Assembly: GCF_028502605.1 (NCBI RefSeq)
Contig: NC_079234.1
Span: 2,666,001 to 2,730,000 of the forward strand
Direction: 5' to 3'
From: Trichoderma breve
Lineage: Eukaryota > Ascomycota > Sordariomycetes > Hypocreales > Hypocreaceae
Length of the DNA stretch: 64,000 bases
Shown in pieces: positions 22,690-34,815 of this stretch. The first letter of the stretch is position 1; each line of letters opens with the position of its first letter. The notes under the pieces were generated by a model that made no database searches, was not told the origin of the DNA, and saw only the letters and a program-made list of their open reading frames with translations. The position numbers and the translations under genes were made by a program.

Positions 22690-24189
22690 TCATGCTAGCA
22701 GCTTCTGTACTCGCTCCTCGATGACTCGATCAACAGGCTGAGAGCCCCTCTGAATGACAACGTTTTCCCTCCCGCCAATAGTAACAACTTTGAGCCACTC
22801 GGGTGCAATCTCGGTGGCAATCAATCGCACACAAATCATTCCCTCTTCCTTTGAAACAGGGACCCGCAGGGAGTCCTTGAGCTTGTCCGAAACGAGTCCC
22901 ATCGTAAAGGCTTGCCTTGGTAGAGACGCAGGGGTTGACAAGCTGAGCATGGAAATCGTAGCGGCTACGTCGATGACTCGGTTCAAGGCAGCTCGGCGCT
23001 GGAGCTCGGGCCCCGTTGGGGGAAGAGGTTCGTTGGCTTTGGCGAGTTGCTTGAGTCGTAGACGATCCAAAAGGCTCATCTTGGTGCCGTCAGGGTTTAC
23101 CATTGCAGCATTAGCCTGCTGCTTGGTCTCCTTCTCTTGCTGTTTTGCAAGCATCCCTCCCTTGAGTGCGGATAAAGCATCGTGTCCCTTGGCCAAGATG
23201 GGGTTGGCTTTGATGCCATGGTCCATGTTTTTAATTTCGGCACGAGGAAGCTCATCCAGAGATAGGCTAGCAAGAGGAACGTCCACGTCGGCCATGTCTT
23301 GGTGGGTTCGGTCCGCGCAAAGAGCACGAAGGTTCTCCTCAAATTGTCTGCAGAGCCTCTCTTCGTTGATGGCCACTGAACCATTGTCATGGTCAGGGTG
23401 TAACTCAATACAAATCTTGCCACGGCCATAATCGGACACAATAAAGGGAGAGACGACATTGGAATCTCGGGTGGATGTCTGGATGGCAATGCATCTTCGG
23501 ATGTCGTCGACTGTGACCTGTCGCTTGCTCCAGGCACGGGTGATGTGTGGCGCAATGGACGAGATATCAATTGGTACAATGGTTCCGTTGTGCGCAATTT
23601 GGAGGGTGACGGTTTTAAGAAACGCCTTGTGCAGACGGATCAGGTCGACGAGCTCGGGGCCAAATTCGGCCTCAATGCCCTGAGCTGGAGCCTTTTTCTG
23701 GCCGGCCAGGCGGAAGGCGTCGAGCTTTGTCTGCACAGTCTTGGTCTTGCCATCCTGCTTCGACTTTGCGATGACGGTCGACTCGCTGGGCTTGTGGGCA
23801 GCGGCAGCCCGCGAAGGCGTTGACTTGGCAACCTTTTTTCCCTTGACCGGGGTCTTTGACGCAGGCTTTGCGGCTGGAGGCGCCACTGCGATTGTCACCG
23901 TCACGGCATCATCGATTGTCGAGTCTCTTCGACAGGCACGCTTCGATGGTGCTGCTTGCGGCTCCTCATCGCTGCTTGGGGCGAACGAGACGGTCCTTCT
24001 GGTGGCTCGGGGGTGGTTGCTCTCAGCATTGTCGACTGCAGCTTTCCTCTTCCTCGTCGGTTCAGCGCTGGAGACGACGGCCTTTTTGGTTGCTTCAGGG
24101 AAAGCCTGGCTCTTGGAGACGCGAGTGAAGCTGCTGATGGGCTGTGCAGAAGGAGCTTCGGCTTTGCGGCTTCTCGTGGTTCGCGCCAT
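22690..24189 (-). CDS. CDT1: DNA replication licensing factor Cdt1
   Basis: Intronless gene of 499 residues. Cdt1 helps load the MCM helicase at replication origins in G1. The N-terminal ~180 residues are basic, proline/alanine-rich and disordered, with a candidate PCNA-interacting motif QTKLDAFR at 153-160; the last position of a canonical PIP box would be aromatic, so the match is partial. The middle reads as the Cdt1 winged-helix region (ELVDLIRLHKAFLKTVTLQI, HITRAWSKRQVTVDDIRRCI), and the C-terminal part (MSLLDRLRLKQLAKA.., VVTIGGRENVVIQR, VEERVQKLL-like end) fits the MCM-binding winged helix. The ATG at 24189 was chosen because the upstream open frame contains no further ATG. Regulation by proteolysis at S phase is known for the family in several eukaryotes, and the PIP-like motif hints at it here. 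Confidence 0.85.
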   Translation of the reverse strand: MARTTRSRKAEAPSAQPISSFTRVSKSQAFPEATKKAVVSSAEPTRKRKAAVDNAESNHPRATRRTVSFAPSSDEEPQAAPSKRACRRDSTIDDAVTVTIAVAPPAAKPASKTPVKGKKVAKSTPSRAAAAHKPSESTVIAKSKQDGKTKTVQTKLDAFRLAGQKKAPAQGIEAEFGPELVDLIRLHKAFLKTVTLQIAHNGTIVPIDISSIAPHITRAWSKRQVTVDDIRRCIAIQTSTRDSNVVSPFIVSDYGRGKICIELHPDHDNGSVAINEERLCRQFEENLRALCADRTHQDMADVDVPLASLSLDELPRAEIKNMDHGIKANPILAKGHDALSALKGGMLAKQQEKETKQQANAAMVNPDGTKMSLLDRLRLKQLAKANEPLPPTGPELQRRAALNRVIDVAATISMLSLSTPASLPRQAFTMGLVSDKLKDSLRVPVSKEEGMICVRLIATEIAPEWLKVVTIGGRENVVIQRGSQPVDRVIEERVQKLLA

Positions 24190-25141
24190 GGCTCTTGCTG
24201 TTGCTGTTGCTATTTTTTGCTTGCTTGCTTCTCTTGCTCCTTCTTCCTTCCCGTGCAATGTGCCTAACCTGTAGTCGAGACAACGTAAAAACTTCAGTTG
24301 GCAGGAATGATGCGTGCCGGCTTGAGTACGAATCACGGTTGCAGAATGATAGCAAGGAAAGAGCGCTTGCAAAGGTGATGAAAATGGAAAATGGGAAAGC
24401 AGAAGGCAGAGCGTAGAATCAAATTGGCAAGAGTTGCAAAGTCAAAAAAGAAGAGAAGGAACGGGGAGCCAAATTGCCTCGACAACGAGCTTGCTAGGGT
24501 TGGAAAGTCCAAGCGCTGGTTTTTCTCAAAAAGGCTTCATGCCTGTCGTGTCGACGCGACCCGCAGACGCGGCAACGACGCGGTTTCGGGACTGCCAGAC
24601 ACGACCCCGCGAGGACCCACTTTTGCCGAGACGGACGGTTACAGCACTTGTACTGCTAACAATTCTCAGCGATGGCTGGAAGTGTCGATTGAGATTCTAC
24701 TCTTCAAATAAGGCGGTATGAGAAAATCTCTATTTACATTATATTTGCATCGAAGAGTGGCTTACACTTCAAGATTCTTACATACAATTACATGAAAAAC
24801 AATAGCTTTCGGTATCTCTGCTCCTCAGGTGTTTATATTTTCTTGGAGCGCTATTCGCATCAAGACTGCAGGATCCTAAAGAGCCATCAATTCCGGTATA
24901 TACATATAACAAGATTGAAGTTGAGTAAACTGAGAAGACAGTCCATTGACAGTGATATCCTTCATGTCTACCAGGCTATCTATTCTTCTTTCCATAATGA
25001 CCTTTTAGAAACGTCGTTAGTCTGATGACACTTTAGAGGGGCCGAGTATAAGTCGGTCGGTGACACTTCTATAAACCTTGAACTTACCAGTATCTACCAT
25101 AACCCGACCATACCGCATATACGTAAAGTAGTGGTTGTGCT
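24190..25141. other. Intergenic region upstream of CDT1
   Basis: CDT1 promoter and 5' leader, then AT-rich DNA forming the 3' flank of the secreted-protein gene. No gene supported. Confidence 0.6.
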
Positions 25142-25501
25142 TTAGGTAGCAGCAACGCCGAGTGCAAGGTTGCTACACCGAATCACAGAGGGAAACTCCC
25201 AGTGGCTATTGTTCACCCATTTCTGATAGTAGTCGAGAGTATCCCCGAGGCTGTCGCAGTAGTCGAGGTCGCCGAGAACGCAGAAGCGCCCAAGGTTTTG
25301 CTGGCATCCTCCAACGCCGCCCTGCTTGCAAATGTCTGCAAGGGTCACCGTGGGAGGCGTAGTAGGGGAATTGGGGGGAATCCACCAGGCGGTGTTTTTG
25401 TTGATATAACAGGAGGCAGGGGGCGCTCTAGGTTGCAGAGGAGTAGCCAGAGTCGAGGTGGCGAGCATGGCCAAAGCCACAAGATGGGAGAGTTGTAGCA
25501 T
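25142..25501 (-). CDS. Small secreted six-cysteine protein
   Basis: 119 residues, no recognised family. Residues 1-19 (MLQLSHLVALAMLATSTLA) are a clear signal peptide; a PR-A site soon after could be a propeptide end. The mature part has six cysteines at 31, 58, 66, 74, 82 and 109, four of them exactly eight residues apart, and one NNS glycosylation sequon (NNSH). It is probably a secreted, disulfide-linked protein, of the kind often grouped with effector-like or hydrophobin-unrelated small secreted proteins in plant- or fungus-associated fungi. An in-frame upstream ATG at 25627 would give a 161-residue protein with the signal peptide buried, so the internal ATG is preferred. No intron is evident. 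Confidence 0.75.
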   Translation of the reverse strand: MLQLSHLVALAMLATSTLATPLQPRAPPASCYINKNTAWWIPPNSPTTPPTVTLADICKQGGVGGCQQNLGRFCVLGDLDYCDSLGDTLDYYQKWVNNSHWEFPSVIRCSNLALGVAAT

Positions 25502-27296
25502 ATCGGCGGTTCTTTGATGAATATTTAAGACCAAATCGAGGTATGCAACCAGTGGGATAACTGGGGGCGAAGGGAGTAGAGAGATGGCTGTGTTGTTGTC
25601 TGTCTGTCTGTGGTTGTAGCTGTTCATGATTCCGACTCAGGACGTCGGCTACCTACTTATACTTTTATTTCATCCGCCTAGAAAGGTGGTTTCTGTCAAG
25701 ACTTTGCTCAAGAAAAAAAATTTTTTTTTTGTGTTAATATCTGCTGATCAAAAATGCTTCGTTAAGCTGAACCTTTACGACACTACGTAAATAGTGTGAG
25801 ACCTCTTCTTCAACAAAACCCCGTCTCCATACCAACAGCCCGAATTCTCGTGACCAAAATATTGTTTCGGGATGACCGATTTATCGTGAAATAGTAGAGT
25901 TCTAGGTAGCAATAACGGTAGCCTCATGTCTTGGATATCTTGGCCTTGATTGAGTCGTGATGAGCCTTTCCTGGTGTTGAGAACGAAATAGGCAGGCTAT
26001 CTATCTACATGAACCAAGGGAATCTATCTATATAGCAAAACTATCCTCGGCGAGATGTTACTGACCCAATATTTGATGAAACAAGATAAGATATAACAAA
26101 GGAACCATTGCAGAGGTGGCTCATAATGAGTGCTTCAAGGCTGTTGCGACGATATCCATCGAGAGAGGAACAATAGATGGATTTCCAAATAAGGAAATTA
26201 CCTCGGCATCTAAGTAGAGGATATCAAAATACCTTGAAACGACACCAATACCCGTGCAGCTCATAGCAGTCGACTGAATTAATCTTGTATAAATTGGCCC
26301 CGTTCCATCTCAAGCTGGATCGAGCCTACTACTAAATGTGCCTCATTGCGACAAGAATCTGGCTCCAGCGTCTACCTCCATATATTGCGCTGTGCTACTT
26401 CTCGTAAATGGCCGCATCTGGCGCATCAGTAGTCTGTGTGCACACACAGCTCATTTATATATTTATACCGTCTCCGGCTAAATATGTTCTGCTTGAGCTT
26501 CTGCGCTGCCAATTGCCACCCTGCCCGGTCTCATCGCTAATGGCAATAGCGGCAAGCTTCCTTTCTGTGGCATCTCGTGTAAGCCAATGATGGTGGCAAA
26601 GCAGCAACTGATTGGGCGCATGCATAATTGTAGTTACATCCTTCTTGCGAAGAAGGTGGCATAATATCCAATGGCTGACATATTCTGACCGCTCTTATGA
26701 GTCAATCACCTCCGACTTGTCTTGTATCACTTCAAGGCTGAGCATTGCTAGTTCCTTTCTGGTACGCATCGCGAAATTTGCATTCTGCCGTGCTAGTCTT
26801 GTTTTTGCGCAACAGCGAGACATTCAGCTACTAACATGAGGTAGTGCAGCATCAACAAAATAGTTTGATTACAGGAGGAGAATGACTCGACCCAAAGATG
26901 ATTGAACTGAACAGAACAGACAAAGACTCCTACCCCGTAAAACCATTAGTCCGCCGCCACTTGTACCGTGCTCTCTGCCAAGTGCTTGGCCTGGGCAAAT
27001 GCAGGCAATCCACAGGGCTGTTTTTTGTTTGTATTTCCACCCTTTGCCCATTAGCCATTCCTAAACACCCGAACTCCAAAAAAGACCTCTTTCATATCTC
27101 AAGAGGAAACAAAGGCAAGCAACGCAGATACAATACAAAGGCCGTCCATCTAAAACCTTATTGAACAAAGAACGAAACGAAGGATGAATGATACCGGTGC
27201 TAGCCCGGCGACACTGTACATTCAGCTGTCATGTAAGCTGGATCCTTTGGACTCCGAGGAACAAGGCTGAAAGCAGTGTAACAGCTCTCGGCCCCT
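25502..27296. other. 1.8-kb gene-free region
   Basis: Promoter of the secreted-protein gene, with an A8T10 tract at 25713-25730 that can form a hairpin. The rest is AT-rich DNA without a supported gene, ending in the 3' flank of the next small gene. Confidence 0.6.
25713..25730. repeat. A8T10 hairpin-forming tract
   Basis: Eight A followed directly by ten T, self-complementary, about 210 bases upstream of the secreted-protein ATG. It may be a nucleosome-disfavouring promoter tract; function is inference. Confidence 0.7.
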
Positions 27297-27578
27297 TTAG
27301 TGACAAGCTGGCGCGGGCCAGCGGTCGGCCCTGAAACTAACAGGGCTAGGCGGAGGTGGCGCGGGAACGGTGTAGTCATCCTCAAGGATGCGATGAGCAG
27401 GAGTTGAGGAGCCGTCGCCTTGCTTGGTATCAAAAGGAATAGCTGGTTGCTGATGTCCTTTTAGCGGGCTGAGACAACTGCTCAGCGTGGAGTAAAGGTC
27501 CTGAGCCGTTGCCAGCCGGATGTTAGCCCGCTGGGAAGGCTTGATAGCAAAAGGCGCAGCAATTTGACCGCTTGACAT
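27297..27578 (-). CDS. Small hypothetical protein, 93 residues
   Basis: Open frame beginning MSSGQIAAPFAIKPSQRAN at 27578 with a good start context (AACATGTC) and ending in a proline-rich tail (VPAPPPPSPVSF). The frame stays open upstream but without an ATG that improves it. The composition (balanced, hydrophobic only in short patches, Pro-rich C-terminus) looks coding, but no domain, signal peptide or membrane segment is seen. I do not recognise it; it may be a small conserved fungal protein or a chance frame. Confidence 0.45.
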   Translation of the reverse strand: MSSGQIAAPFAIKPSQRANIRLATAQDLYSTLSSCLSPLKGHQQPAIPFDTKQGDGSSTPAHRILEDDYTVPAPPPPSPVSFRADRWPAPACH

Positions 27579-30500
27579 GTTGTCGGTATTTGACTGAGTA
27601 TGTAATGTGTGTTTGAATCGACGAACAAATGCTGATGAAGTTGGATGATGCGAAAGCGAGACTAAGATTTGATGGGTTAGAATAGATGTTGACTTTTCGC
27701 GCGGAGAGAGACATGTGAATACGAACAATTTCTTGGACTCGCAAAGTGGTATCAAAAGTAGTGTGCAGCGATGCCAATCTGCAGAATGATAATGCAAGAT
27801 GATGAGACAAGAGAATCTTGGTCGAGTTCGACTAGATGCTGGTAGCGATGGAAGATATTTGCCGATGAAGAGCACGGGCTAAGGGAGGTCCGCCGGTGCC
27901 AGGAAGAAAAGAGAGAAAAGTGGTGAGTTTGGTCAAGTTGATATCACAGCAGAGATGCACAGGCAATAACAAATTGATGTGAGAGTAAAGGGGCCTAGGA
28001 AAGCAAAGGCCAGCTTTAGGCGGGAGATTGGAGAAGAAAAGGGATCGTGGCCCGAGTTTGCTTTTTGCAGCAGGAGGAGAGACTGAATTATAAAAGCGAG
28101 AGGGCAGGTCGGTCGGGGATCGAGGCCCTAGCTATAGACCACTGCACGGGCAAAACAAAAGAAGAAACCTGGAAACGAAGAAAAAGAAACAACAAGGCAT
28201 AGCCGGGGGCCGGAAGGGCGGCTGCCCAGGACGAGGAGGGCGTGTGAAGAGCAGAAGTGCGTTTGAAGGGGAGAGCGTATGAAAGGGGGCGTGCGGCTAC
28301 GAATAGGTAACCCGGAAAGCTTTCATATGAAGCCGGTACCTGTACCTGTACCTCGGCAGTCGTCAAACCGCCCTTTTATGCAGCCGCAAAAGCATAGGCG
28401 GTACCTGGATGGCGCTGGGCAGAGAGTTTGGGGGTGTACGACTCAAGTTCTGGGGGGCTGAATTCGCCATTTGGGACGCACCAGAGGCGCTCCGGGGAAA
28501 CTCATGAGAATCCGGGGATGCTGTGGCAAGCTGCATAACATGGGAGCTTGGGGGGTGTGCGACGTTAGTAAGCACCGATGGCTTTGTACCTTGTTTACCG
28601 CGGTAGATGTACATGGTTTCGCATGGGAGGTACGTTTGACAAGAAACTTTCCATCTGGCAGCGATGATACATAGAGACAGGGTAACGGAAGTAACGAAAA
28701 AGTATTTTCCTGCATTGAAGTTTCTACAGTTGCTTTGGTGGACTAGGCAGCATTGGCAGCAGGCGGGAAAAAGGGGGGTGCAGCAGCGCTGGGGAAGTCG
28801 GAGGCAAACAAGCCCAGCCTTTGATCTCACTGTGAAAGAATAAAACCGAAAATGCCATGTACAGCACAAGTATAACACCGACCCTGTGAAAGTTGGATCG
28901 AGTACGCAGTGTGAGAGAACCTTCCCCGTTACCTTGTGCTGTGTCCTTCCGTACCTGTGTTTTATGCCTTGTACCCAAGGCGCAAAGTATTTGTACTCGA
29001 GGTGCTCCTAACCTTCCATGGTAGCACATTGCGCAACTTGTCCCGTTATTTCAACGCTTCAAACCGACTGATTCATGCTTGAACACGTCGCCAATGCCGC
29101 TAATCAAAATGACACACGACCGCCTTGCAAAACAAAGCGTTGGGCAAACCAAACCCGGCATGGGCCAGGGATCTTCTGAGCCACGCAAAAGCTACAGCAG
29201 CCCCGACGTCCCGATTAATTGGGAGATTTGGGGTATTGTGGGGACCAAACAGCTTGCAGGGTTGCTTGTCGACAAGGGGCTTGAGATGATGGAGAGCAGC
29301 AGTTGAAGCTTACTGCTAGTGTTAGTGCTCATGCTCATGCTCGTACGAGCTGCTCACGTTCGGCGGCTTTCCTTAGGAGTCTTGCTGGAGGCGGGTGTTG
29401 TGTTTGGGCAGATGCCAAACCGCGGAACATGGCTCTCCGTAGGTTGCAACATCTCCAGTCTCTATCCAGGTGCCTTGGCTGACTCGACGGCCTCCTACTT
29501 TACCTGGCTGCTAGCATGCCGGACGTGGGCAAACAAATTGCGACTCCAAACGGTACCCTGCTGTTGGTACCGGGAATGCGACTGCAGCGCTCCGTACGGA
29601 CGAGTACAAGTACTTGGTGCGAGCAGGCAATACGAGAAGTTCCCAACCGTGTCTTAACTGGACTTTGAGGCGGACAGGCAGGCATCCATTCTCGTGGCCC
29701 CAACAACCTCAACAGGTACTCTGTACTGTACGATTGGCAACAACACGAACAACCCCCTGGAGAGCAAACGTGCCCCGATAGGGCAGCCATCCATACGCCC
29801 GAGGGCATTAGTGCGTCTGCCGCCTAGAGACACTTCACTCACACGACTGCTGCCGCCAGCCTGTTTGCCTCCAAAGTTACTTTTTTTTTTCCACAGAGGC
29901 AACCAGGTTCCCACCGGCTGGCGATGCTGCCCAGCAGAACCTTGGCCTGACGTGGCAGGTCGACAGATGAAGGATGGCCGAATCCGCCGGACAAGTCTTC
30001 CATTACACGCATCCCACTCATTACGGAGCCATGAGCGTGCATGCGGGTAATAGCATCAGAAAAAAAGGTCGTCAGAGCCTTACGTCCCGTCGGACGAGCT
30101 CCATGGCGTGGCTCCACCAGCTCCAGGACCCCCCTTACCCCGGTTTGCCTGAAATAGGGAGAAGAGTGACCAGGGGGTGCTCCCACGGCTTCCCCGATGC
30201 TGGCCTTTTTTCGAGAATGCCCGTGGAAGCTTCATATGCGGACCGTGTTTGTAGCTGTACACGCGAGTAATGGCCGTCGACCGCCGTCTTCTATATTGCA
30301 TACATGCTACACCTGTAACGGCACCAGGCAGCTTGGCGGGAGGATTCTCATGTTGGATTCCCTGGAGCTCATGCGTACAGGCCATCTTTCCTGGCCGTAC
30401 CTCCTTTCTAGAAGATTACGACAGTCATGAAGGCCAGGGTCGTCTACTCGCGAATCGATTCATCTGCCAACTACTAATGTCGCCTGGTGGTTAATTACTA

Positions 30501-32080
30501 CTGCCAAGTTATGAGTACTAGTATTACTGTACTAGCTCAACCGATGCGGCTCTGCAAGACAGAATATCCAGATCGACTGCCTCCCTGCGTGCTGAGGCAT
30601 CTCATCGAAAGTCCAATTTCTGTACGCCAATGCTGCGCAGGCCACCCTCGCAAGCTTCTTCGTTCGGAAAGGTAGATTTTGGGGTGCTGGCCAACAGGAG
30701 CTAGCTGCTAATGTCATTGCTCAAAATGGCCTTTCTTCCCTGTCTCTAGTTCTACGGAGTACGGCCTGTTAGATTCCGAGATCCTTGCGAATGGTGAGCT
30801 GGTGTCCAAGACAGCTACCAGTTTTGGTCACCCAGGCTCGTCAGCAAGCAGGCTGAGCCGACACAGAATGAGACCTTTGCGTGTCGTACTCGGGTACTCA
30901 TTCCCTCCGATATTAGCACGTCGATAACAGGGTGAAAAGCATCGCTGTCCTGAAGAGTAGCTGACGGGCCAAATAAGATTGGTGCAACAACGAGGGTTGC
31001 TGATATGGGAATAATTGGAGTAGCTCCTCCGGCTTTACATTGCTGCCAAGATCTCTAGCAGCAAGCAGCAACACGATCCATGGAGCATCAGGCAAACTAC
31101 CGCAGATTATTGGATGGCTTGTCTCACTGTCTCACTTGCTTTCGAGCAAAAGAGTTGCGAGAGCTCCCATTGGGTTTGAGAATTCGACTATCAGCGATGC
31201 TAGTAATTAGCTTCTCAAATGGCCCCTTACATGTGCTCAGTCTTTTGGTTACATGAGAGGTTGATTGGGAGTTGCTGAATATTGCTGCAGCAGCCTAGTT
31301 ACCCCATGTCTTACCAAGCTTCCCTGCGGATGAGCTATCATCCAAGGAGGCATATAGACTGGGTGATACGAGCTCATTGGCCGCTGTAGATACAGCTGGC
31401 TCAGCTTGGAATGCTATGCGTCCATGTCCTCGTCATCGTTTTACGGCTGGATCGAGAAGCTACGAGTAGCATCAGACTCTAGTTTCCCCTTCTCCCTTCT
31501 TTGCCTTCTCCCTGCCGTGATACCGGGCCAACAACACTTTCTGAGCGTTTCATATGCACCCTCATGCACGCCATGGCATGGCATGGCGATCCAACATGCA
31601 GGTGCCATGTCACTGCAGGCCTTCGATGCATCTCGCACGGGCAGATCGTTGAAATGGCTCTAACATCTTGCACGAGGCACGGGGGTTTATCGTGCATAGG
31701 CATCTAAGACACGGAGCAGCCAGGGGCCAAGCACGTCAAGTGATCGACGATAGAAGCGAGACTGCGTAAGGGATGTTTCTTGGACGTAGGCATCACCATT
31801 ATTCCAGCTACCTACTGTGCTTGACATGTCTTTCGATGAATGTACCTTTACCCAAAGCTGGCGTTTGTCAAATGTCTCACTGTTGCACCGAGTTGAGAGA
31901 CGAAGGAGTCTCATTAAATTATTCAAATGTATCATATAACATCATGTCATGCCATCGTCACACCTTGCACCAAGAGTATCAAAAGTTGTTGAGCGCTACA
32001 TAGACCTTCCCCCCCTTCCATAGACGTAGTAAGTAGTATCTCTGGACAACCATCTCCCACCGGCTTAGCCATTCAAGCCT
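27579..32080. other. 4.5-kb gene-poor region
   Basis: Contains the leader of the small hypothetical gene, then several kilobases with no supported gene. Features noted are short GTACCTGTACC repeats near 28336-28357, several copies or near copies of the TACGGAGTAC motif (e.g. 30753-30762), and many short unsupported open frames on both strands. The right end is the 3' flank of GCP3. Confidence 0.55.
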
Positions 32081-34815
32081 TCAGACCTTGGACGCATTCA
32101 ACGTCGACGCAGAGGTAGACGGGGCCGTTGCCGACGTTGCCGCCGAGACAATCGAGGCAGTCTTGCCCCTCTTCCTAAGAGGCGCGTACACATCATTGAA
32201 GTTCATGGCCACGCCCAGGAACCTCATGTCCACGTCGGGCTGGTACGCCAAATCGCCCAGCAGGACCTGCAGCCTGTTGCGGAACTTGTCGCCGAGGTGC
32301 CGCAGGCGTTCCTGCAGCGCAGGGAACTCCGAGGGCACGTTGTCCAAGGTCGAGAAGCCGCCGTCGTTGTCGTCACGGCGCGTCATGTTGCGCAGCTCGA
32401 CCTCCTGCCGCCGCGTGTACTCGGAGCTGGTCCACCCGTAGAGCCCGACGATGGTGTCACGATAGCTGAGCATGGACCGCAATATCTCGCTGAGCTGGTC
32501 GAGGTACGTCGTCTGTTCCCTGTTATCGGAAGGATGATGGCGGAGCTTCGGCCCCAGCAGGCCCTTGTGCGTAATGTCCTCGAGATACCTCCTGTGCGCC
32601 TCGATGACATCGTCCAGCGTGCAGTCTTCCTTGCGGATGCGCTTCTGGAGCTCGCCCCACGAAGACTCAATGACTTCAAAGAGGATGTAGTACTGCAGCT
32701 GCCCCACAAAGTGAATCATCTCGGCGAGCGTGCCTCGCGTTGACTTCCATGTCTGCACCACCGCCTGGTTAGGGCTTTGTAGCACTCTTCTTGATCCCGT
32801 CATGCACTCCCGCCATGTTGAGAGGAGCACGAACTCCACTCGCTTGATTCGCCATAGGAAATTGAACACCTTGAGATATTGGCGGTTGCCCCATTCAGTA
32901 ACAACCACATCCATGGGGGCATCGATCTTGTATTCCAAAGTGAAGCAATCCCAGCCAATGTCGCCGTGGGATAGCTGAAGCATTCGGGCATCTAATCGCC
33001 GCAGCACCTCGGGAGAGTCATACTGAGCGTTTGAGCCACGGATTGCATGTTCTAGCTGGGCCGTCAGAGTGTGTCGGTATTGTGCGCCAGAAGGACGATC
33101 CAAGTTCGCGGCGAGGGATTCCATGAGTAAGGCAATGAAGTCGCCCTTTCCCAGCAAGATGTAATCCTTCAGGGCCTGGAGGTGGGCAAAGAGACGGAAC
33201 TTGGTCTCCATCAGGTCCATTAATCGCTTCATTGTTGTCTTGTACGCCTCATCGATCCATACCTCCACTGTGGCCGTATCACCGTATCTCAGCTCCTTCG
33301 AAGCGGCCTTGGAGTAATCTTCAACCCACAGCGAGTCTCCGCAGCTGTGTCGGATGAAATTCAACGATTTGCCAATCAGGAATATCTTTTGCGCAAATTC
33401 TTGCGAAATAATGGTCGGTATCATGTCCTGGGCTATCTCGTATTGATCCTCCCACACATTGCCCCTAACTCGCATAGACTCCTGAGAATCGGTTTGCTCC
33501 CGGACAAAGAACTCGAGGGACGGGTCTGACAATTCTCCATCATAAATCCAGTGACGAAGGATGCCGTACCAAGGCCGAGTAAAGCTGCCCAATAGCCGCT
33601 CTGCGAAGGCGGCAACCACGGGGTCTCCGTTGGAAGAAGCAAAACTGTGTATCAGGGTGATGAGCTGACCACCCTTCTTTTTGTCCGACTCTTCAGCAAT
33701 GAGGGACATAAGTCTAAGCCCCATGGTAGCCTCTCGTGTCCATACCACACATCTTTTTAATGTGACACCTGTCTTCCCAATACCCCCCCTCGGAGCAGCT
33801 TCGTCCAACGAAGAGAGTGCCTTCCGAATCTGGCCCTCGAGAGTTGCGACTAATGTTAGATATGATCGTAGCTCATTGCTGATTGCGGACCGTAGACTCT
33901 GAGCTAAAAGGCCGTTGGCGGGAGTTTGGCAGAAATTATCGAGCCGTCGATAGAGTAATGAGGGTTCAGCCAGAGTGTGCAGAATGGATATGAGTGGTAG
34001 AGGAAGAGTAGCCGGAAGCTTGAGAATGTCATCTTTTGCAAACGGCAGGGTTGTGGACGACACGCCCTGGAGTGTAAATGGAAGGTCTCGTAGGATGGCT
34101 GTCTCTGAGGGTTCGATTTCCGCATAGTTGTTGGACAGCATGCTCGCCCTGACGGATAAATCTCTCTTTACCGGCTCGGGTTGAGGTTGTCTCTCTTCCG
34201 CAATGCGTTTCGGTTCCTTTGGTATCTTATGTGGTAGCTCTTCAGGAGCTGGGGAATCTCTCATAATCTCGTCCTCTATCCTTGGCATAGGAATAGACTT
34301 TGATCGAGCCCTGGCACGCTTCTTGACTGCATCTCGCGCGACAGCTTCACGATAATTCGAAGACGAGGGCTGGATGATGCTGAGGGGTGGAGGGGGAGCT
34401 CTGGGGTCTGGAGAGTCGGCCAGAGCGTATAGCAGATATAGGATTGCCCATTTTGACTTGAGCACTGGAAGCGCAAGCAGTCGAGAGTAGAGATCTGAGA
34501 ATCTGAGCGCGTGAGAAGGGTTGCTCTGGATGAGCTTTCGTTTGATTGAATCGGCGGCCCGGTCGACGTCTGACAAGATGTCGGGATCAGGTGGACTGTG
34601 GCAGAGCTGGTCGTTAGCAAGCAGCCTTGGGCTTCGAACAAATGCACAAATCCAATTGTGCAGACATCAACCTACGTGTTTATGATGGTTCTGACGAGTT
34701 CATGGCTTAGGTTATACCGGGACAGCCACGAGTCCTGGCCTTCGTTTGGGCCTCTGGGAGGGACAATTTGGACTATCAGATTGTCGAGGGCATTAGCGAC
34801 GCGATCTGGTGCCAT
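32081..34815 (-). CDS. SPC98: Gamma-tubulin complex component 3 (GCP3/Spc98/Alp6)
   Basis: Spc97/Spc98-family protein of about 884 residues, part of the gamma-tubulin small complex that nucleates spindle and cytoplasmic microtubules at the spindle pole body. Exons are 34815-34676 (46 codons and two bases) and 34595-32081, joined by an 80-nt intron with GTAGGT donor and CCACAG acceptor. The N-terminal sequence FSDLYSRLLALPVLKSKWAI followed by LYLLYALADSPD matches the GCP3 N-terminus, which separates it from GCP2. The C-terminal half contains GRIP-type helices (FNFLWRIKRVEFVL) and ends DVRMFLGVAMNFNDVY-like, as expected. A proline-rich, probably disordered linker follows the N-terminal domain. 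The gene is divergent from HFI1 with 555 bases between ATGs. Confidence 0.93.

Noticed and set aside
32088..32743. Long plus-strand frames opposite GCP3, and similar long frames opposite C1-THF synthase and Spt6
   Set aside because: Antisense shadows caused by codon bias of the real genes.
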